Below, piece by piece: positions 12,601 to 26,021 of a stretch of DNA of 64,000 bases (the stretch's first letter is position 1; each line of letters opens with the position of its first letter). The stretch comes from Tomocerus qinae (Eukaryota > Arthropoda > Collembola > Entomobryomorpha > Tomoceridae). Location: the NCBI GenBank assembly GCA_020055645.1, contig CM034549.1:24883930-24947929 (forward strand), given 5' to 3'. The position numbers and the translations under genes were made by a program. Below the pieces are notes generated by a model that made no database searches, was not told the DNA's origin, and was given only the letters and a program-made list of their open reading frames with translations.

Positions 12601-13618
12601 ATTTTTTAAGTTTCTTTGTAATAACTGCAGTTTAATCCATCAATTATGTGTGTACATTTTCATATAAACTATCTGGTGCACTTCACTGTAATTGTTTCAT
12701 GGTAGGGTAAAACTTAAGCCCAAAGGCTGTGCATGTATATCCATATATGAAAACCCAGCTTGTGATTACATGTCTATACTTTTGCTAATTTGCTATACAA
12801 TATATGTAATTGATATCCAATTTATTAGCAAAATGGGAGAAAATATTACAGATACATTGAGAATTTCATGCACCTTTGACTTGAAATTAGTTTGTGTTGC
12901 TACAAATACGTATGGTAGATGCTGAATTACGCTAGAAGTAATTTATTCTAACATGATCTAGGAAGTTTCCGTACAGAATTAAATAAAATCTTCCAAGTGA
13001 TGCAAAACAGTATTTTCATATTGTAGACATAGATTTTGTTGATGTATGCTTATTTTTAGATTTTTACTGCGATCGAAACTTGCGTTGTATTGAGAGCCAG
13101 AGGATTCCTAAGTTGCATGCAAACGGTTCTTGCTTTAGTGAAGCCTTCAAGTTGTTCTTTGCAAGCACTTAAAGTAATTGTTTATTTTTCTGTCATTTTG
13201 TTTATAGAGAGCTATAGATTAAAATTATGAGCCCCATAAAATCTTAGGCATTCATGGACGCACTATACTATCTACATAACATGAGATGCAAACACGATAC
13301 ACGGTCCAAATGTTCAATGTCTTAAAGTACGGCTTTTGTGGAACATTTTAAGTAGAATGTGTTTACTTGTAACGGAAACAATTAAATAGAATTAATAATA
13401 AACAATTCACTTAATTTACAATAGGATGAGCAAAAAAAATTGTTGATCTAAGGTTAGGATAATACTCTGCTAGTCCTGCAAGCTTTAACTTTACATCTAT
13501 TGCAAAAATTGCAAACTTCGAAAGAAACAAAGAATTATTTTATAGACTTTTCATTCACCTAATCGTTTTATTACATTGATAAAATAAAAAGTATCTAATT
13601 ACAAGATTTTCAAACTTT
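12601..13618. other. Intergenic, nothing recognised
   Basis: A 1 kb spacer between genes E and D. It contains the poly(A) signal listed for gene E and otherwise only AT-rich sequence. Confidence 0.5.
13567..13572 (-). promoter_or_regulatory. Poly(A) signal of gene E
   Basis: AATAAA on the minus strand, about 47 bp past the stop codon of gene E. Position and motif fit; transcript data would be needed to confirm it. Confidence 0.5.
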
Positions 13619-14767
13619 TCACTTTTTAAGTACAGCAGGGCTTGGAACAAAGTAAATCCTATTATCAGGCCCAGCATTGAAACATAAAATGTCGTCTGTG
13701 AATTTACCAAGATACCAAATTCCGTAGCCCCTAAAAGATAACAGTAGAATTAGGTAGACCATGTAGAGTTGTGTCTGACCCACGTGCACACGTTCTCCTG
13801 AAGCCAGCACTAATGGCAGAAGAATGAGGACAACGAACAGGATTAGACAACATGTCGAGCAGTTCTTCCATCTTTTCCCAGCTTTGATTGTTATAATCGG
13901 GTTGATGGAGAGCTATGCATGTAAACCACAAAATTAACATCAGAGTATAAACCTTAACCACAAAGCAGTTGTTTACACATTAATTCCAAATATCTCTGCG
14001 GCCGAAAGCGCACATTTTCACTTGGACAGGTGCAAACACAATTTGCTAACTTGTTAATTGCAATGAACTGTCTAAAGCATAAAACATTCTAAATTAACGT
14101 ATAGTTTAGTCAGCTTTAGTTATAATACTGCTATCCCATTATATTCTTACATATACATCATTAATCTACTGTCTTTCAGAATTCGACTGAATTATTAGCA
14201 CACAAAGTAGACAAAGTGTACCTGTTTCGCCCCGCTGAGGAGCTTCCATGAAAACCCGAAGAGAATCGAATGTATAACGACCATCAGTGAGAGACCAAAG
14301 TAGACAGCCCCATTGATTTGTCCTAAAAACATACAATTAACTATTTCAATACATCCATATGGAACAAAACTTTATATTTTAGCTAAGAATCGCATACTAC
14401 ATTTTCATTTTGCAACATCAACATGATAATCGTCTGCAGGGGATCCGATAATAACGCAAATAAAAATTATGAGTATCTATCCATATCGAAAATTAAAATG
14501 TTCCACAAAATACAGATAGAAAAGTATTATTACCTGAATAAGTAGGTATTCTCTCTGGAAAATTTGCCGCCCAAATGAGTAAAAATATGTGAAAAAGCGT
14601 TGAAAACACTGCAATGCTCTATACGATATCACAATGATAACAATTTTTATGCGTTTCATATTTTTCAAATAATTGCCGAATTATTTTGCTCAGAAAACTC
14701 TTCTTACCATATCCGTAATTGCGATGATTTTTACGGTCTTCACTTTTCTGTGAGGATCCCCAGCCAT
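13619..14767 (-). CDS. Tetraspan membrane protein E (array gene 5), 179 aa
   Basis: Exons 14767-14708, 14618-14534, 14322-14222 and 13912-13619; phases 0, 1, 0; 180 codons. MAGDPHRKVKTVKIIAITDM is a clean N-terminal signature with Asp19. Exon 2 starts SIAVFSTLFHIFLLIW (TM1), much like gene A; an alternative acceptor 8 bases further in would shift the frame and is not used here. TM2 has VVIHSILFGF. Exon 4 has a preceding basic KAGKRW with Trp97, a Cys-rich TM3 start (NCSTCC) and TM4 with Arg143 in LSFRGYGIWYLGKFTDDI. The TM3-TM4 loop is short. The tail has about 20 residues. Confidence 0.87.
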
Positions 14768-15713
14768 AACGTTTTAGGAAGAATGTCAAAATATGTATTA
14801 TTCAGGTATTCACTACACTATTAGTGTCTTGTACAGAAATGTTACTGTGTGTTTAGACAAATGATAAATACACATGCTTAAACAATGGGGAATCACATTT
14901 TAAGTCGTTTATTGAAAACACAAGGAGAAACTGGGAATATCATTGAAAAGAATTTTGCCATTAGGATTTTAATGTTTTACATGCACCCAAAATTGAGGGC
15001 AAATTTAAGTAGAGCAAACGAATCTTTCTGTTTCTTCACAGGTTTTTATGCAGAAATTTATGAATCGATAAAAGTGAAACAAGAAAACGAATGATAAGAA
15101 TTTCAGGGAGAATAACCTAATCTGAAACGTGTATTTTTCATGAGACTTAGCAGAAAAATCGAGGATTGTATTCCAACTGGATATTTACTTGATCATATGA
15201 AAACATATGAATGCAGAAATGAGATGATCGTCTGCAGAAAATCTTTTAGCAGAAATGAATTGGCATCTGTTTCTCCTCCTGACAGTTCACCTCGTTGGAT
15301 TGGATATTAATAGAAAATCTTATTGCATAGCTCTGAGTAGACAAGTCAGTTACATATTCCATTTGATAGCTTCTTGAAAGATAAAAGTTAAGTGCGGAAA
15401 CCATGTGATTTGAGGGTATCGAATAAAAGTACCGTGTCGTGTTTGCAGTTTATGTTGTACATGTGAGTAAATATTTGGATTGGAATCATGAATCATGACT
15501 CTACTTTTGGATGTTCGCTCAACATCTCAGCTTTTCTCAGAAGATTAATAAATCTCGTAATGCTATCCATTTCAAAACAGATTTTCTTTATTCAATCACT
15601 AATATCACATTCATATTCCCATAAGAATTTGTATCAATATTGATAGCTTACCTTTCCTATTTTTTGTATTAGTGCATGACATTTCAAATCATACTCAAGA
15701 AAACTTGATTGTT
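14768..15713. other. Intergenic, nothing recognised
   Basis: Spacer between genes F and E. Open frames on the plus strand here have no recognisable features. The poly(A) signal of gene F lies at its right end. Confidence 0.5.
15586..15591 (-). promoter_or_regulatory. Poly(A) signal of gene F
   Basis: AATAAA on the minus strand about 120 bp past the stop codon of gene F. Assigned from position and motif only. Confidence 0.4.
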
Positions 15714-16532
15714 TCATGACTCAATGCTCGGGGCTTCTGAATAGTCAGATATTTGAATAATTGTCGTGTTTTGACTCTCGCCATCAGGGAAAATATGCAG
15801 AGTATCAGAATTTTTCATCGAAGGTTGCAAAAGTTTCTTTAAATCTCTAGCTAGTAATCCTACGTAATATAATGCAAATACTCTAAATAATATTTCACAA
15901 ATGAGAAAAATCAAATCAAACTTGTGATTTGTTTGGTAGGTGTAAGCAAGGTAAGCCAAATGGGGAGTGTTTAGAAAAAGAAGAAACAGCGAGTATTTTC
16001 TCCACAGGAAGCATCCTCTCAGTGCTCTTTTCGGCTTTTCTGATATCTTAAACGTAAATGCACTGCTGTTTATAATTTCTCAGTGCATTATTTACATACG
16101 TAAATTGTAACTCACCTTGTTAGTTTCTGTAATTAGTCTCTTGGCCACAAACCATTGAACGCTTGCAATGATTAAGGAAACAAACCAGGCAAAGAAAACT
16201 CCCAACTTCTCTAAATCTTTTTACGAAAATAAATATCATTTCCAAGAGCAATCATGTGATAGGCAAAAAAGCTTTTAAACCATAATATTTTTCTTACCAA
16301 TTTTCAAAGAATTCTTTTTGATGATGAGAATCTCCCGAAATAAATACCATGCAGTCAATATGAAGGATAAGGTGGCAATTATCTTTAAAACAGTAAACAT
16401 GAGTTTAAATGTAGAGATGAGTTAAAAATATTAATAAATAGGATGAGTAAGAACAAAGCTCACAATATCAATGATTGCAATGACTTGCACGTTTGTTTTG
16501 CGGTACCACAAATCAGGAGATGTAATTGGCAT
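15714..16532 (-). CDS. Tetraspan membrane protein F (array gene 6), 193 aa
   Basis: Exons 16532-16464, 16382-16298, 16210-16116 and 16046-15714; phases 0, 1, 0; 194 codons. MPITSPDLWYRKTNVQVIAI leads to IDI with Asp22. TM1 is IIATLSFILTAWYLF. TM2 (VFFAWFVSLIIASVQWFV) keeps the Gln but not the His. Exon 4 begins ISEKPKRALRGCFLW (Trp98) with an unusually basic lead-in. TM3 carries His (PHLAYLAY) where many members have Glu. TM4 has Arg138 in FRVFALYYVGLLARDL. The tail of about 40 residues is acidic and Ser-rich. All introns are under 100 bp, the most compact arrangement of the array. Confidence 0.87.
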
Positions 16533-17550
16533 TTCACTTGGAATTAGTTGGTTTCACAATCACCGTATTAGTAAAAGTCATTCAGAAAGAGAAGAAATGT
16601 CTGCTGTTTTTATTTGTCATAACAAGTGAGTAGTGGTAGGGAACAAAACGGTTGTGCTTAGCTATAAAGAAAGACTGAGCGTAAAATAACTCTGTAAGTG
16701 GAATTTGTGAAGCTAACTGGTCTCAATTATTGACATTTGCCCTACGTATGTTTTATGTTCATCCTGTCGGTGTGAAGAGTGACGACAGTTTGAAGAAGCC
16801 AAAGTCGCCGTAGGAAGATATTTATTGATGCAGCTGAATAGGAGGGCTACATACTTTTACGTTGACTTTTGGCGAAAATGTTGAGTTAGGAATACCTCAA
16901 CCACATATATCTACAAAATGCATTAATCCGCCGAGATTTGCGGTTATTTCTGCATGCTAGTAATATTTGATGGTATTACATAATATCACCATTTTCAAGC
17001 TGTAATAAGCAAATGGGGTCATGCATAAAGTCACCAAACTCGTCACTTGTAGCATTTTAATCCATAAATTAATGGAAATCTGTGGTTTCATTTGCTCCAA
17101 TTTCTCTGACTCTACACCCTGCAACACATACTAATACCACAAGTACAACTTCAAAATATAGGCAAAAACCGTAGATTAATATTGTTGACTTTTATTCTTC
17201 TGCCACCGCATGCTCAGTAATTTCTATGAATTATGCCCTGTTTATCTCCATAAATAACAGTTTTTTATTTAATCCAAATACTCCCAACTACTATATATCA
17301 ATTTCTCCTCTTAGTTCCCTAACAATATTATGTATATTAACAGTTATTACAAAATACCTTATTATCAAGTAGTCCAAAGCATTTCCCTTCAATAATAACA
17401 ATTTCATTTTATTTTTATCATATAATTTGTTTTTTCACATCGTAAAAATATATTATTGTTACAAACACAGTTCAGTACATTTCATGACGGTTGTCGTCAT
17501 TTTCATTGGATTGATCACTATTACCGATATGTAGATTTTTAGTTTTCATG
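16533..17550. other. Intergenic, nothing recognised
   Basis: Spacer between genes G and F. A possible AATAAA (minus strand, near 17406) lies about 140 bp past the stop of gene G. Otherwise AT-rich and featureless. Confidence 0.45.
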
Positions 17551-18594
17551 TTAAACATCTCCAGGAGCGTAGTCTGGCGGTTGTGGGAATCTCACAGCAA
17601 AAAACTGAACTGTAGGCACCATTGAAGGGAAATTAAAAAGAATGTCATCTATAAATTTTCCTACATTGTAAATTCCGAAGAGTCTCCATCCGATTTCTAT
17701 CATCCCTGCCACTGTGGCTAGAACAATATACAATTTGGACTGGGCTGAAAGGATATTAGAAAAAATATGAGCAACTAGGAGAATGAGGTAGACGATTGAC
17801 CAGTTCTGCCAAACTTTTGCATGTCTTGCCGAACTAAGAACATCATTGTCCATCTGTCAAAATCAAAAAAGAAGAAATATTCGAAATACTTGAAAAAAAT
17901 TGATTAAAAGTATCTCGGGATTATTCAGGACAATTTTATTTTTCGAAACTATTAAAGTTTCATTATATTTCTATTTTTTAAATGAATGATTTTGCTTATT
18001 TCCCAAGAAATACCTACCTGTTCAGTTGCAATAATTAATTTTAATGCCATAGTTAAGTGAACGAGAAGGAAGCAAACTATCACCACGAATAAAATGACTA
18101 CAACCACTGAACCTATGATTAAAATAGACATTCAGGAATTTAGAAATTGTTGTAAGATTGGTAAATGAGAAATCAATTAGAGATAATTGAGTTCATAAGT
18201 TACTTTGATTTTGTCGGAGAGATCCATCTTCTACATCATCTACCTTAGATCGAGTTACAATTGCCGTTCCTCGGAGAAATATGAGAAATAGCGGTTGTGC
18301 CTGTGAAGAGAGGAAACGGTAAATTTTGCATCCTACCTTCTAAGAAAATGAGATCAATAGACTTATGATTTGATTACTATCAATTTACTAAGAATTTTGG
18401 CTCAATAATTTGATTAGTATATTCAATATTGGTAATAAAGTTAAGTAATAATGTTTAGCTAAGGTATTACACCCAACTACGTGCATAGTGGCTGTAATAA
18501 GGAAGAGTACAATGTACTCTTACGAACTTACAATGTCTACGTAGGCAATAACTTTCACAACGGTTTTCCTGTCGAGTGACTGTAGGAAATTCAT
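17551..18594 (-). CDS. Tetraspan membrane protein G (array gene 7), 185 aa
   Basis: Exons 18594-18532, 18300-18204, 18112-18018 and 17853-17551; phases 0, 1, 0; 186 codons. MNFLQSLDRKTVVKVIAYVD carries Asp20. TM1 is short (PLFLIFLRGTAIV) and is followed by a very hydrophilic, acidic loop, KVDDVEDGSLRQNQ. TM2 is strongly hydrophobic (VVVVILFVVIVCFLLVHL). Exon 4 starts MDNDVLSSARHAKVW (Trp100); TM3 carries His (LVAHIF), and TM4 holds Arg142 in IGWRLFGIYNVGKFIDDI, close to the consensus. The tail is Pro-rich with two FP motifs. Confidence 0.88.
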
Positions 18595-19926
18595 AGTTGC
18601 GGAGAATTGGAGGAAGTTCTATAATAAGTTACAAAGATGTTTGTTGATGTTATTAATGTTGCCGAGATAGAATAAGACAGTCTTGTTTTCTAATTTGTGT
18701 TCCGTGAAGGAGAAAGAGGTAAGGAATATAATTCAAGGCTTGTACTTTATCTTTTGAATTGTCTTGTTCAACTTGACTTTTGAAGGTTTAAGACAACATA
18801 TTCTTCAAATAAATCTGATATGCGTGATGTGATATTGTAGTATGGTATGGTTATGGCTAGTCGGTGTCTTGTCTTATCTGTCTCGTCACTCACTGAGTCA
18901 ACGGAGTATAAAAATATCCACCAGATTTAATCCGAGTCTTATTTTACAAAAGATATCCAAATCAACACTGCACTTTCTCTCGGTATAAAATGAAGCGGTT
19001 CCCGTCTGGTGTTGAACCGGTTAATTCTGAAATACTTTTGGTTCGGATGCAGTTACAATTAAGTTGTAAATGTATGCAGGGGAGCAGAACAAAGTTGATT
19101 TGGCTAACAATGTGTAAGTAGTAAATTGTTACAGAGTTCAATTACTTAAGACAACATCGAAAGGTCAGGACAGGACGATAGTGACTGGGTTCGATCTGTC
19201 CTGTGTCTCCGCCACAAATATACAGATGGATATGTGAGAAAACTCATGATGAGTCTTGTCAACGATAGAAATACAACTTATGCATTTAGTTAGTTAGTTA
19301 CGATTAGTGCTAGTTAGGTTAGTTAGTAATACATAGTAGGGCAATGCAACCTACATAGATAAGAAAGATTCGCAACTCCTTGGCTCTATGCCCTGGCCTC
19401 TCTGCGGCTAGAAATACATTTTTAGAATGGCCCTATCACGCATGTAAATCAAGACTGGATGTGACGATATACTTATACCCTTTTTACAAACTTACGTAAG
19501 AAAGCGGGCTAGAAATAGTATATTCCGTTTTCCGTCTTTCCCGAACTAATTCGATTTATTATGAGATGATAGATATGCTTCGAGGATGAGAAACACTCTG
19601 CAGTCCACATCAACATATATTATCCCTCTATATCCAATTCAATATTCCACACTGTCAAAAATAAACTTTACTTACGCACGAACTTTTTTCCGTCACATTT
19701 CCTCCGATTTATTTCTGTACCTTTTCCGTATAACAATTGAGATTTCATGGTATAAAAGTCATTTTTTAAGTCACAAAACATGTCCCATGTACAGTAGTAA
19801 CTTAAGTTACATATTATCAGTAATTTAATGTCAACATACACGATTTATACAGGATAAGGTCACAAAGTATGAACTTATTTATCTATATACTAATATATTA
19901 TATAATTATTAATGTTTACATTAATT
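18595..19926. other. Intergenic; short TTAG repeat
   Basis: A 1.3 kb spacer between genes H and G. A short run of TTAG units lies near 19285-19330. No exon is recognisable. Confidence 0.45.
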
Positions 19927-20857
19927 TTAAGGAACGTAGCCAACAACGGCTGGAAAAGCTGTCTTCAAGTTCATAACAAATCCATTGACATGCCGTCTCC
20001 ACAGTGGACGAAGCACTATTTCTGCCAAGATGAACGTAATGTAAACTGCATACCAAAGATTCACTTGCAGAGCAAAAACAACCGCTGCCAGTTTTCCCAT
20101 CAGAAGCACTGTAAAAAATATTGACCAGTTTGCCCAAGACGTGGCCAGCGTTATTGCTCCCAGAGGATCGTCAACGATCTATTCCATGCAAAAACAGTTA
20201 GGCACATTTTCACTATTCACTTTGATTGAGTATAGTCAACTGATTTATAGGAATTATTAGCACAGCTAAAAAGCTTCTAATGAATTTTACCTCAGAAGCA
20301 CTAAGTAACATCACAGCTTCAAAAAGTTGAACAAAGTGTACGATGACTAAAGCCATGAAGACTATTACCATTCCGTCATGCACTACATTCAAAAAGTAAG
20401 TTGACAGAAAATATTATCTATTAGATAACTACTCTAAGGTAATACATAAATAAATTGACATGTTTTACTAAAATTATGCTACTACGAATACTCATGCACA
20501 TCTAATAGCATTTTGGAGTACAAAGATCATTGAATTATGCTAAGTCATCGTAACTATTTGTATTACCAAATTGCTCAAGATACTTACGCATCTGTGAATC
20601 TTCTTTGGAATACGGTAGTGAATTTACAAAAGCGTGTATACTTAGAGCCATTGAAAGACCTGCAAATGTCTACGTAAAATAATTTTGACGTTATTAGTAG
20701 GTAGACGCATCGAATTATCCCATTTTGAAAAAATTCTGCACAATCTAAAAAGTAAAGTTGGATAAAAAATGATTGAAGTTACCATATCTGAGTATGAAAT
20801 GAGCGTTACTCTTTTATTCTTTCTCCATGGATCTTTTGTTGGTACTGGGACTGGCAT
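19927..20857 (-). CDS. Tetraspan membrane protein H (array gene 8), 166 aa
   Basis: Exons 20857-20783, 20669-20588, 20382-20291 and 20178-19927; phases 0, 1, 0; 167 codons. MPVPVPTKDPWRKNKRVTLI then SYSDM repeats the DPWRK signature of gene D and ends in Asp24. Exon 2 uses the acceptor TTTTACGTAG; the nearer TTTGCAG would give a stop at once. TM1 is weak (TFAGLSMALSIHAFV). TM2 has the motif as VIVHFVQLFEAV. Exon 4 has Trp98 and Trp101, TM3 with Lys, and TM4 with Arg140 in IVLRPLWRRHVNGF, which departs from the FGIYYV consensus. The tail is short and hydrophobic. Confidence 0.87.
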
Positions 20858-23800
20858 CTTGTAAGTTTGTGTTCAGTATCCGCAAAAAATATGTTGAATT
20901 GAAGGAATAATTAGAAATGAGAGAAAGATAATATAAAAATGCAAAGAGCACTACACTACACTACAGCCTAGTGACGTATTTGTAAACGGGTAAAATCACA
21001 TCATTGTGACAATCTGAGAGGGGTGTGGAGTTTTGATGTGAAGAACACGTTTCAAAATCACATCAAGGTAGTTTAATATGTTATTTGTTTTTTTGAGAGG
21101 AAAGACAGAGAGAAGTTGCATGGAGCAACAATACGGAGATTGCACTAGAAATTAGATTAGAGTTTGATATAAAATGACTTTATTTTTAGCAAGAGATAGA
21201 AAATAGAGTAGTAGTTCGCGCATGAAGACTAAAGTTAACTATAGGTGAAAGTATTTGACATTTTTCTACGGATTTCATTGTCGTATGTACAGTATGGTTA
21301 TATTTATTCTATGCCACTGTACTTGGATAGTTTACTACTCTTGCAGTAAGTAGTAGGATGGTTTTGGGAACTGAATCTTGGCAACTCCACCTCATTAGCG
21401 TCACTTAGCTTCTTATTTGGTGAATTAGTCGAATTTAATTCCGTTTCTCGTTCAGCTGCATTGACACTCGAGTTAAACTATTGTCAACTAAATCCTTTTA
21501 TTACAGCGAGTAAAAAATTTCATCTCTCAACTTTATTACTCTATTCGGAGGAGTATGAGATTCATTTTACTCCAACAGGTCTCCCTTAACTTTCTTCGAT
21601 ACGCGGAGGCAGCATGGAGTTAAGTTCCGTCTAATCTAATTAAATGGTGCAGTTCCGGTTGCATAAAACCAACGGATACATAAAACGCTAACTTGCTCTG
21701 CAAACGGAATATTTATAACAATGAGCACAGTAGTCTCCCTTTATTCATAGACATCATAACATAAATCTATTTGAGTAACATTTTCAGAATACCAAAACAA
21801 CATTCCATTTGTTCAAATACATAACAAAGATGCATTGTAGTATATAGTATACGGTTACACAACAGCGGTACATTTCATTATGTACCTTTGTATAGTAATA
21901 ATTACAGTATCTAAAGGTACTTATTGGTAAATCTGATAATAGTTTGCGTAGGTAATTTATAATTTTGTGACGTAATTTAGACTTATCTGATTTCTCTGTA
22001 TACAATTTTATTATTATGAGCTACTTATCTTTTATTTATTGTATTGGTTACATCATTAGTTATTGAGTGCTTTGTAGATTTAATTATAATTTTATTAGTA
22101 TATGTATCGGTACATTAGATCATGTTACATTGCAGTACGGTACAGTTTCATTATTATTGATTGTTAGGTATGTATTTATTGTCAAAGTTCATAAGTATGT
22201 ACGTATTTTCATATTATTGTTTGTTGCACATTGCAATTGGTTGAAATTGTCATTTTTGATTGCAAGAACTCATGTAATTCCCATTGTTGCTATATATTTC
22301 CCCATATAGACATTTTTACTACCTCCGCTGTCTGATTGTAAATATCTCTCTATTTTAGGTACTTGTAATTGTATTGTTATAGTCATTGGCAGTTTGTATT
22401 AGTACAACATAAAAACCTACAGCTAAGTATTAGCCAACGATAAGTAAACAACAGTTTAAAGCAAAGTGCAAGCTAGCCTACTTTTCGATACTTTCTTAGG
22501 TCCCTATTGTAATTGAAACGTTAAAGGGAATCTGTCGAAATGAAATGTAATTCGGGCAGATTGGGTGTTGTGGGAGCAGAGAGGTACTTAGAGGTACAAT
22601 TAGAAATGTTGAAAAAAGTTTTAACAGTGCTGACCAGGGAAAAAAGAAATTCCATTGGTGCTTCCTAAGAGAAAGTGATATCGATTCAACTGAAGAGAAG
22701 TGGACTTGTGAGGAAGAAGGTTCATATACACAGAAAAGTATTTTTGCAGAGAGTTGAACTACATTCTACTATTTGCTATGTACTTGGAGATCCGTTGCTC
22801 CGTTTCGCTTTGCTTTCTGTTACTTTACTGTCCCTAGTCGTTTTCTGTGTCTGTTATTTGATTTGGCTATCGTGGTGGTGGCTCCTACTACATAAGTGTT
22901 GTATGTTAGCTCGATTTGGTTGTTACTTATTGTTACGTTGGCATAGAGTGCTGGAAATGTCTGTAGAATGTATGTGTGTGTGTGTGGCTCGAGCTCGTCT
23001 CATCTCCGGAATGATTTGTACAGTAAATCCTTGTCTCCTTGTAGTGCTTATGTAGGTATGTGGAGTTTAGTATTGGGTGTAGTGTAGCGTGATTGTTGTA
23101 CGATATCTTATGTGAGTATGTCTGTCCTAGTAGTGTACATAGTCCTTGTAAACACATAGAGTAACAGATATAGTCACTTAAGTTGAGTACATAACAACAT
23201 CCACATCCGCCGCACACCCGTACAATACACAATGAGCATTCAATGTTGAAATCTCTTCACATTTTACGTTACATTAAAGCCGATTGCATTATGAGCAGTC
23301 ACTGGTTGTGTCCTGAGTACAGAGTATAGTATTTACATGTACACAGTAGTGTATTGCATTGCAGTGGGATAAAGTACACAGAATTACATATCATTACATA
23401 ACATTATTACTTTCACAGTCATAGCAGGACGTTTACATTACGGCTCTTAGAAGCAACTCCGTATAATCAGATCCATGACATACTTTCTTTCAGCTCCTTC
23501 GGTTACACTTACAATAGTATAAGTACTTAATATTATTACCCAAGTTTATTATTGTCATCTCACCCTTCGTACTTTATTATTTTATGTTGACTTGACTGAC
23601 TTGACTTTTCTCCACTTTCTATTGCTCTCTTTTCCGAGGTAATTTCCTATCTCCATGTGGCTCAGTAAATCCCCACTAAGTTTCCGTTCTCAGTAGTTTA
23701 CCATTACTTCCTTCAACTTCTTCCCTCCATTACTCTGCTAGACGTCTTTATTGTTGTTAGTCCATTCCTAAGTAGTTTTCCCTAGTTATCCGTAACTTTT

Positions 23801-24016
23801 TTTCACCGTCAACATAAATCCATCCATGCATGTGCAATATGCATGCAGGATACAGAAATTGCTTTATACCAAATAATAATAGTAGTAGCAATTACTGCTA
23901 AGTATATGTAATCTTGTGGTAATGATCTTTTTCTCCTCCTTAGTATATATCGTTATTATTATCCTCATCTAGCACCCATACATACATTGTATAAGTATAA
24001 AATAAGTAAGTAAGTA
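20858..24016. other. Intergenic, no gene recognised
   Basis: A 3.2 kb gap between genes I and H. A plus-strand open frame near 22675-23055 is hydrophobic in part but lacks array motifs and splice-supported neighbours. A short GT run lies at 22973-22984. No repeats of note. Confidence 0.45.
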
Positions 24017-26021
24017 TCACTGATACGGAACCGTGTAGTAATTACTACAATGATTAGAATAGTTTCTACTGATAGTGTTTCTTGGGTTGGAATGGAGTAT
24101 GTGACTCTGGCTGTAAGAATGAGGCAGATGAGGATGATTAGTAATATTTGTATGTGCTCGTGGATGTGTGTAGGGGACGTGGTTTGACAAACTATGCGCT
24201 CCTGCAATGACTCCAGGAATATAATTGTAGTTAAAACGATAATTATTATTATTGTGGTTGGTGTACTTAGGTTGCGGGTAGGTAGGGTAGGTTATGGGTC
24301 GGAGTGGGTAACCACCATAGCGAAACGGAATACGGTAATGAAGGAAGTTTCCCTGAGACATAGTAACATTATTATTGTTATAAGTATCTGTAGGACGGCT
24401 AAGATCATCCATAAAATTGCTTACGGCCATCAACGATGAGGCTCTATACACGACTTTGGCACCGTAACAAGTGAGTATGAAAATAACCCTTTTTATCGTT
24501 GGATGCGGAGGCTCCAGAATTATTGAGATAGCGATCATGAGCTCCATTATATAAAACGCCAAGAGGAAGATCCCTGTGTGCATCCACACTTGACAGTATC
24601 CCTCGGCTAAGTCTTCATTACACTGTCATATCACAAAATCCACACAAATTAGCCAAGCCAACACTTTCCAAATCATCACAAGAGAAAAAGGATTGAGCCA
24701 GGATTTACTTTCCGAATACCATACCTATCCTTTAAATCCTTCCTTTTATTGTTAAGCATAAATGAACCTCTAGTACAGAGAGACATTTCATAAGCATCAC
24801 TACATTAACCACTTTAAGCTCTTCATGAATTATACATTATTTTATTTATACCACACTTTATATACAATAAATAATACGAAACACTCCATACTCCATATAC
24901 AGGAGTACCATTCTCCAACTTTTATGTTATATCACACAAATTATACAGATACAGACAGGAAACTATCTGTTTCTGTATAATATCCACATATTAGCACAGA
25001 TAAATCATTTCATTATTCACTACAGGAAACTATTTTAGTAAGTATTACCTCTCTAGTAGCCGCCAAAAGCCATACAGCCATCACCAACTGCATTACGTAG
25101 ACAATCATTAAAATCATCCAAATCAGCACCAAATATTCTCTATCTGCACGTAAGACAAAAGAAATCATTAATATCATTGACACTCTTAATTTTCAACAAT
25201 TACATGAAAATCACAATTATCTCAAGACGTCCTTACATTTTCTATTTCTACTACTTAGGATCTACTCCTCTAAACTACTCTAAACTTTTACACAGACATT
25301 TAGATTATAAAACTAGACAACATCTACAATTAAACTACAATATTGTACATTAGTTTACCGTCTGTCGGAGCTGTGTCGTTAATAGCAAAGCCTAAGTTTA
25401 TAAAAGGAATCGTTCCAACTAACTGCAAAAATCATACAATAACACATTGAGTAAAGTTAACAATTTACACCTGTCAAGGTAAGTTAATTGCCTTAATATA
25501 CATTACATTAATTCATCATTTTTCACGTGCTCCTTTATATTTAGAATGGAGAAAAGTAGTTTTTTCCTTAACAGGCTATTATTTCCAAAGGAATTACAAA
25601 AACATGAGTAACTCAGAAGAATACTTGGTTAATAGTGGAAATAGATCTAAATATAAAGATACTATTCACAGTGATGATAGATATCAGATAGGTATTACTA
25701 TAGATTAGAAGTGGGGAAAGCTGTGAAAGTAGAAAAGTGGAGAAATGCATTGACAAAAGAAGAGATAGTGAAAGGAGGATATTAAAATGAGATATAATCA
25801 GAGATTGTGTTGATGGAAGTAAGTCGTGTGGCTACTTTGGCAAATATGATTATGCTATAACTCTAGATCTAATTGGATGGTAGGACAAGGCTAATTAATT
25901 TATTAATGAAAGGAAACAAAACTTCCCGTACAATATCGACCCAGGCAACAGCTTGCACACGTGTCTTGTACCTGAATCGATTAAAGCCTTGGTGTTGATG
26001 TTGTCGTTGGTTTGTGTCCAT
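24017..26021 (-). CDS. Tetraspan membrane protein I (array gene 9) with long Asn/Tyr/Pro/His tail, 284 aa
   Basis: Exons 26021-25932, 25422-25359, 25143-25049 and 24622-24017; phases 0, 1, 0; 285 codons. The N-terminus is Gln/His-rich (MDTNQRQHQHQG), then FRYKTRVQAVAWVDI with Asp29. TM1 (LVGTIPFINLGFAI) and loop 1 are short. TM2 has MIVYVMQLVMAV, a Tyr-x-x-Gln form. Exon 4 has Trp96, TM3 with Glu (YIMELMIAIS) and TM4 with Arg143 in VVYRASSLMAVSNFMDDL. After TM4 comes a tail of about 120 residues rich in Asn, Tyr, Pro, His and Ser, including two NNNN runs made from AAT repeats. No other member has such a tail. Intron 1 is also the largest first intron of the array (509 bp). Confidence 0.87.

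Noticed and set aside
19285-19330. TTAG repeats, considered as telomere-like sequence
   Set aside because: Only a few units and not the TTAGG arthropod motif; a chance simple repeat.
22675-23055. Plus-strand open frame of 126 codons with a hydrophobic centre
   Set aside because: No family motif, no splice-supported partner exons and opposite strand to the array; it is best explained by chance in this composition.
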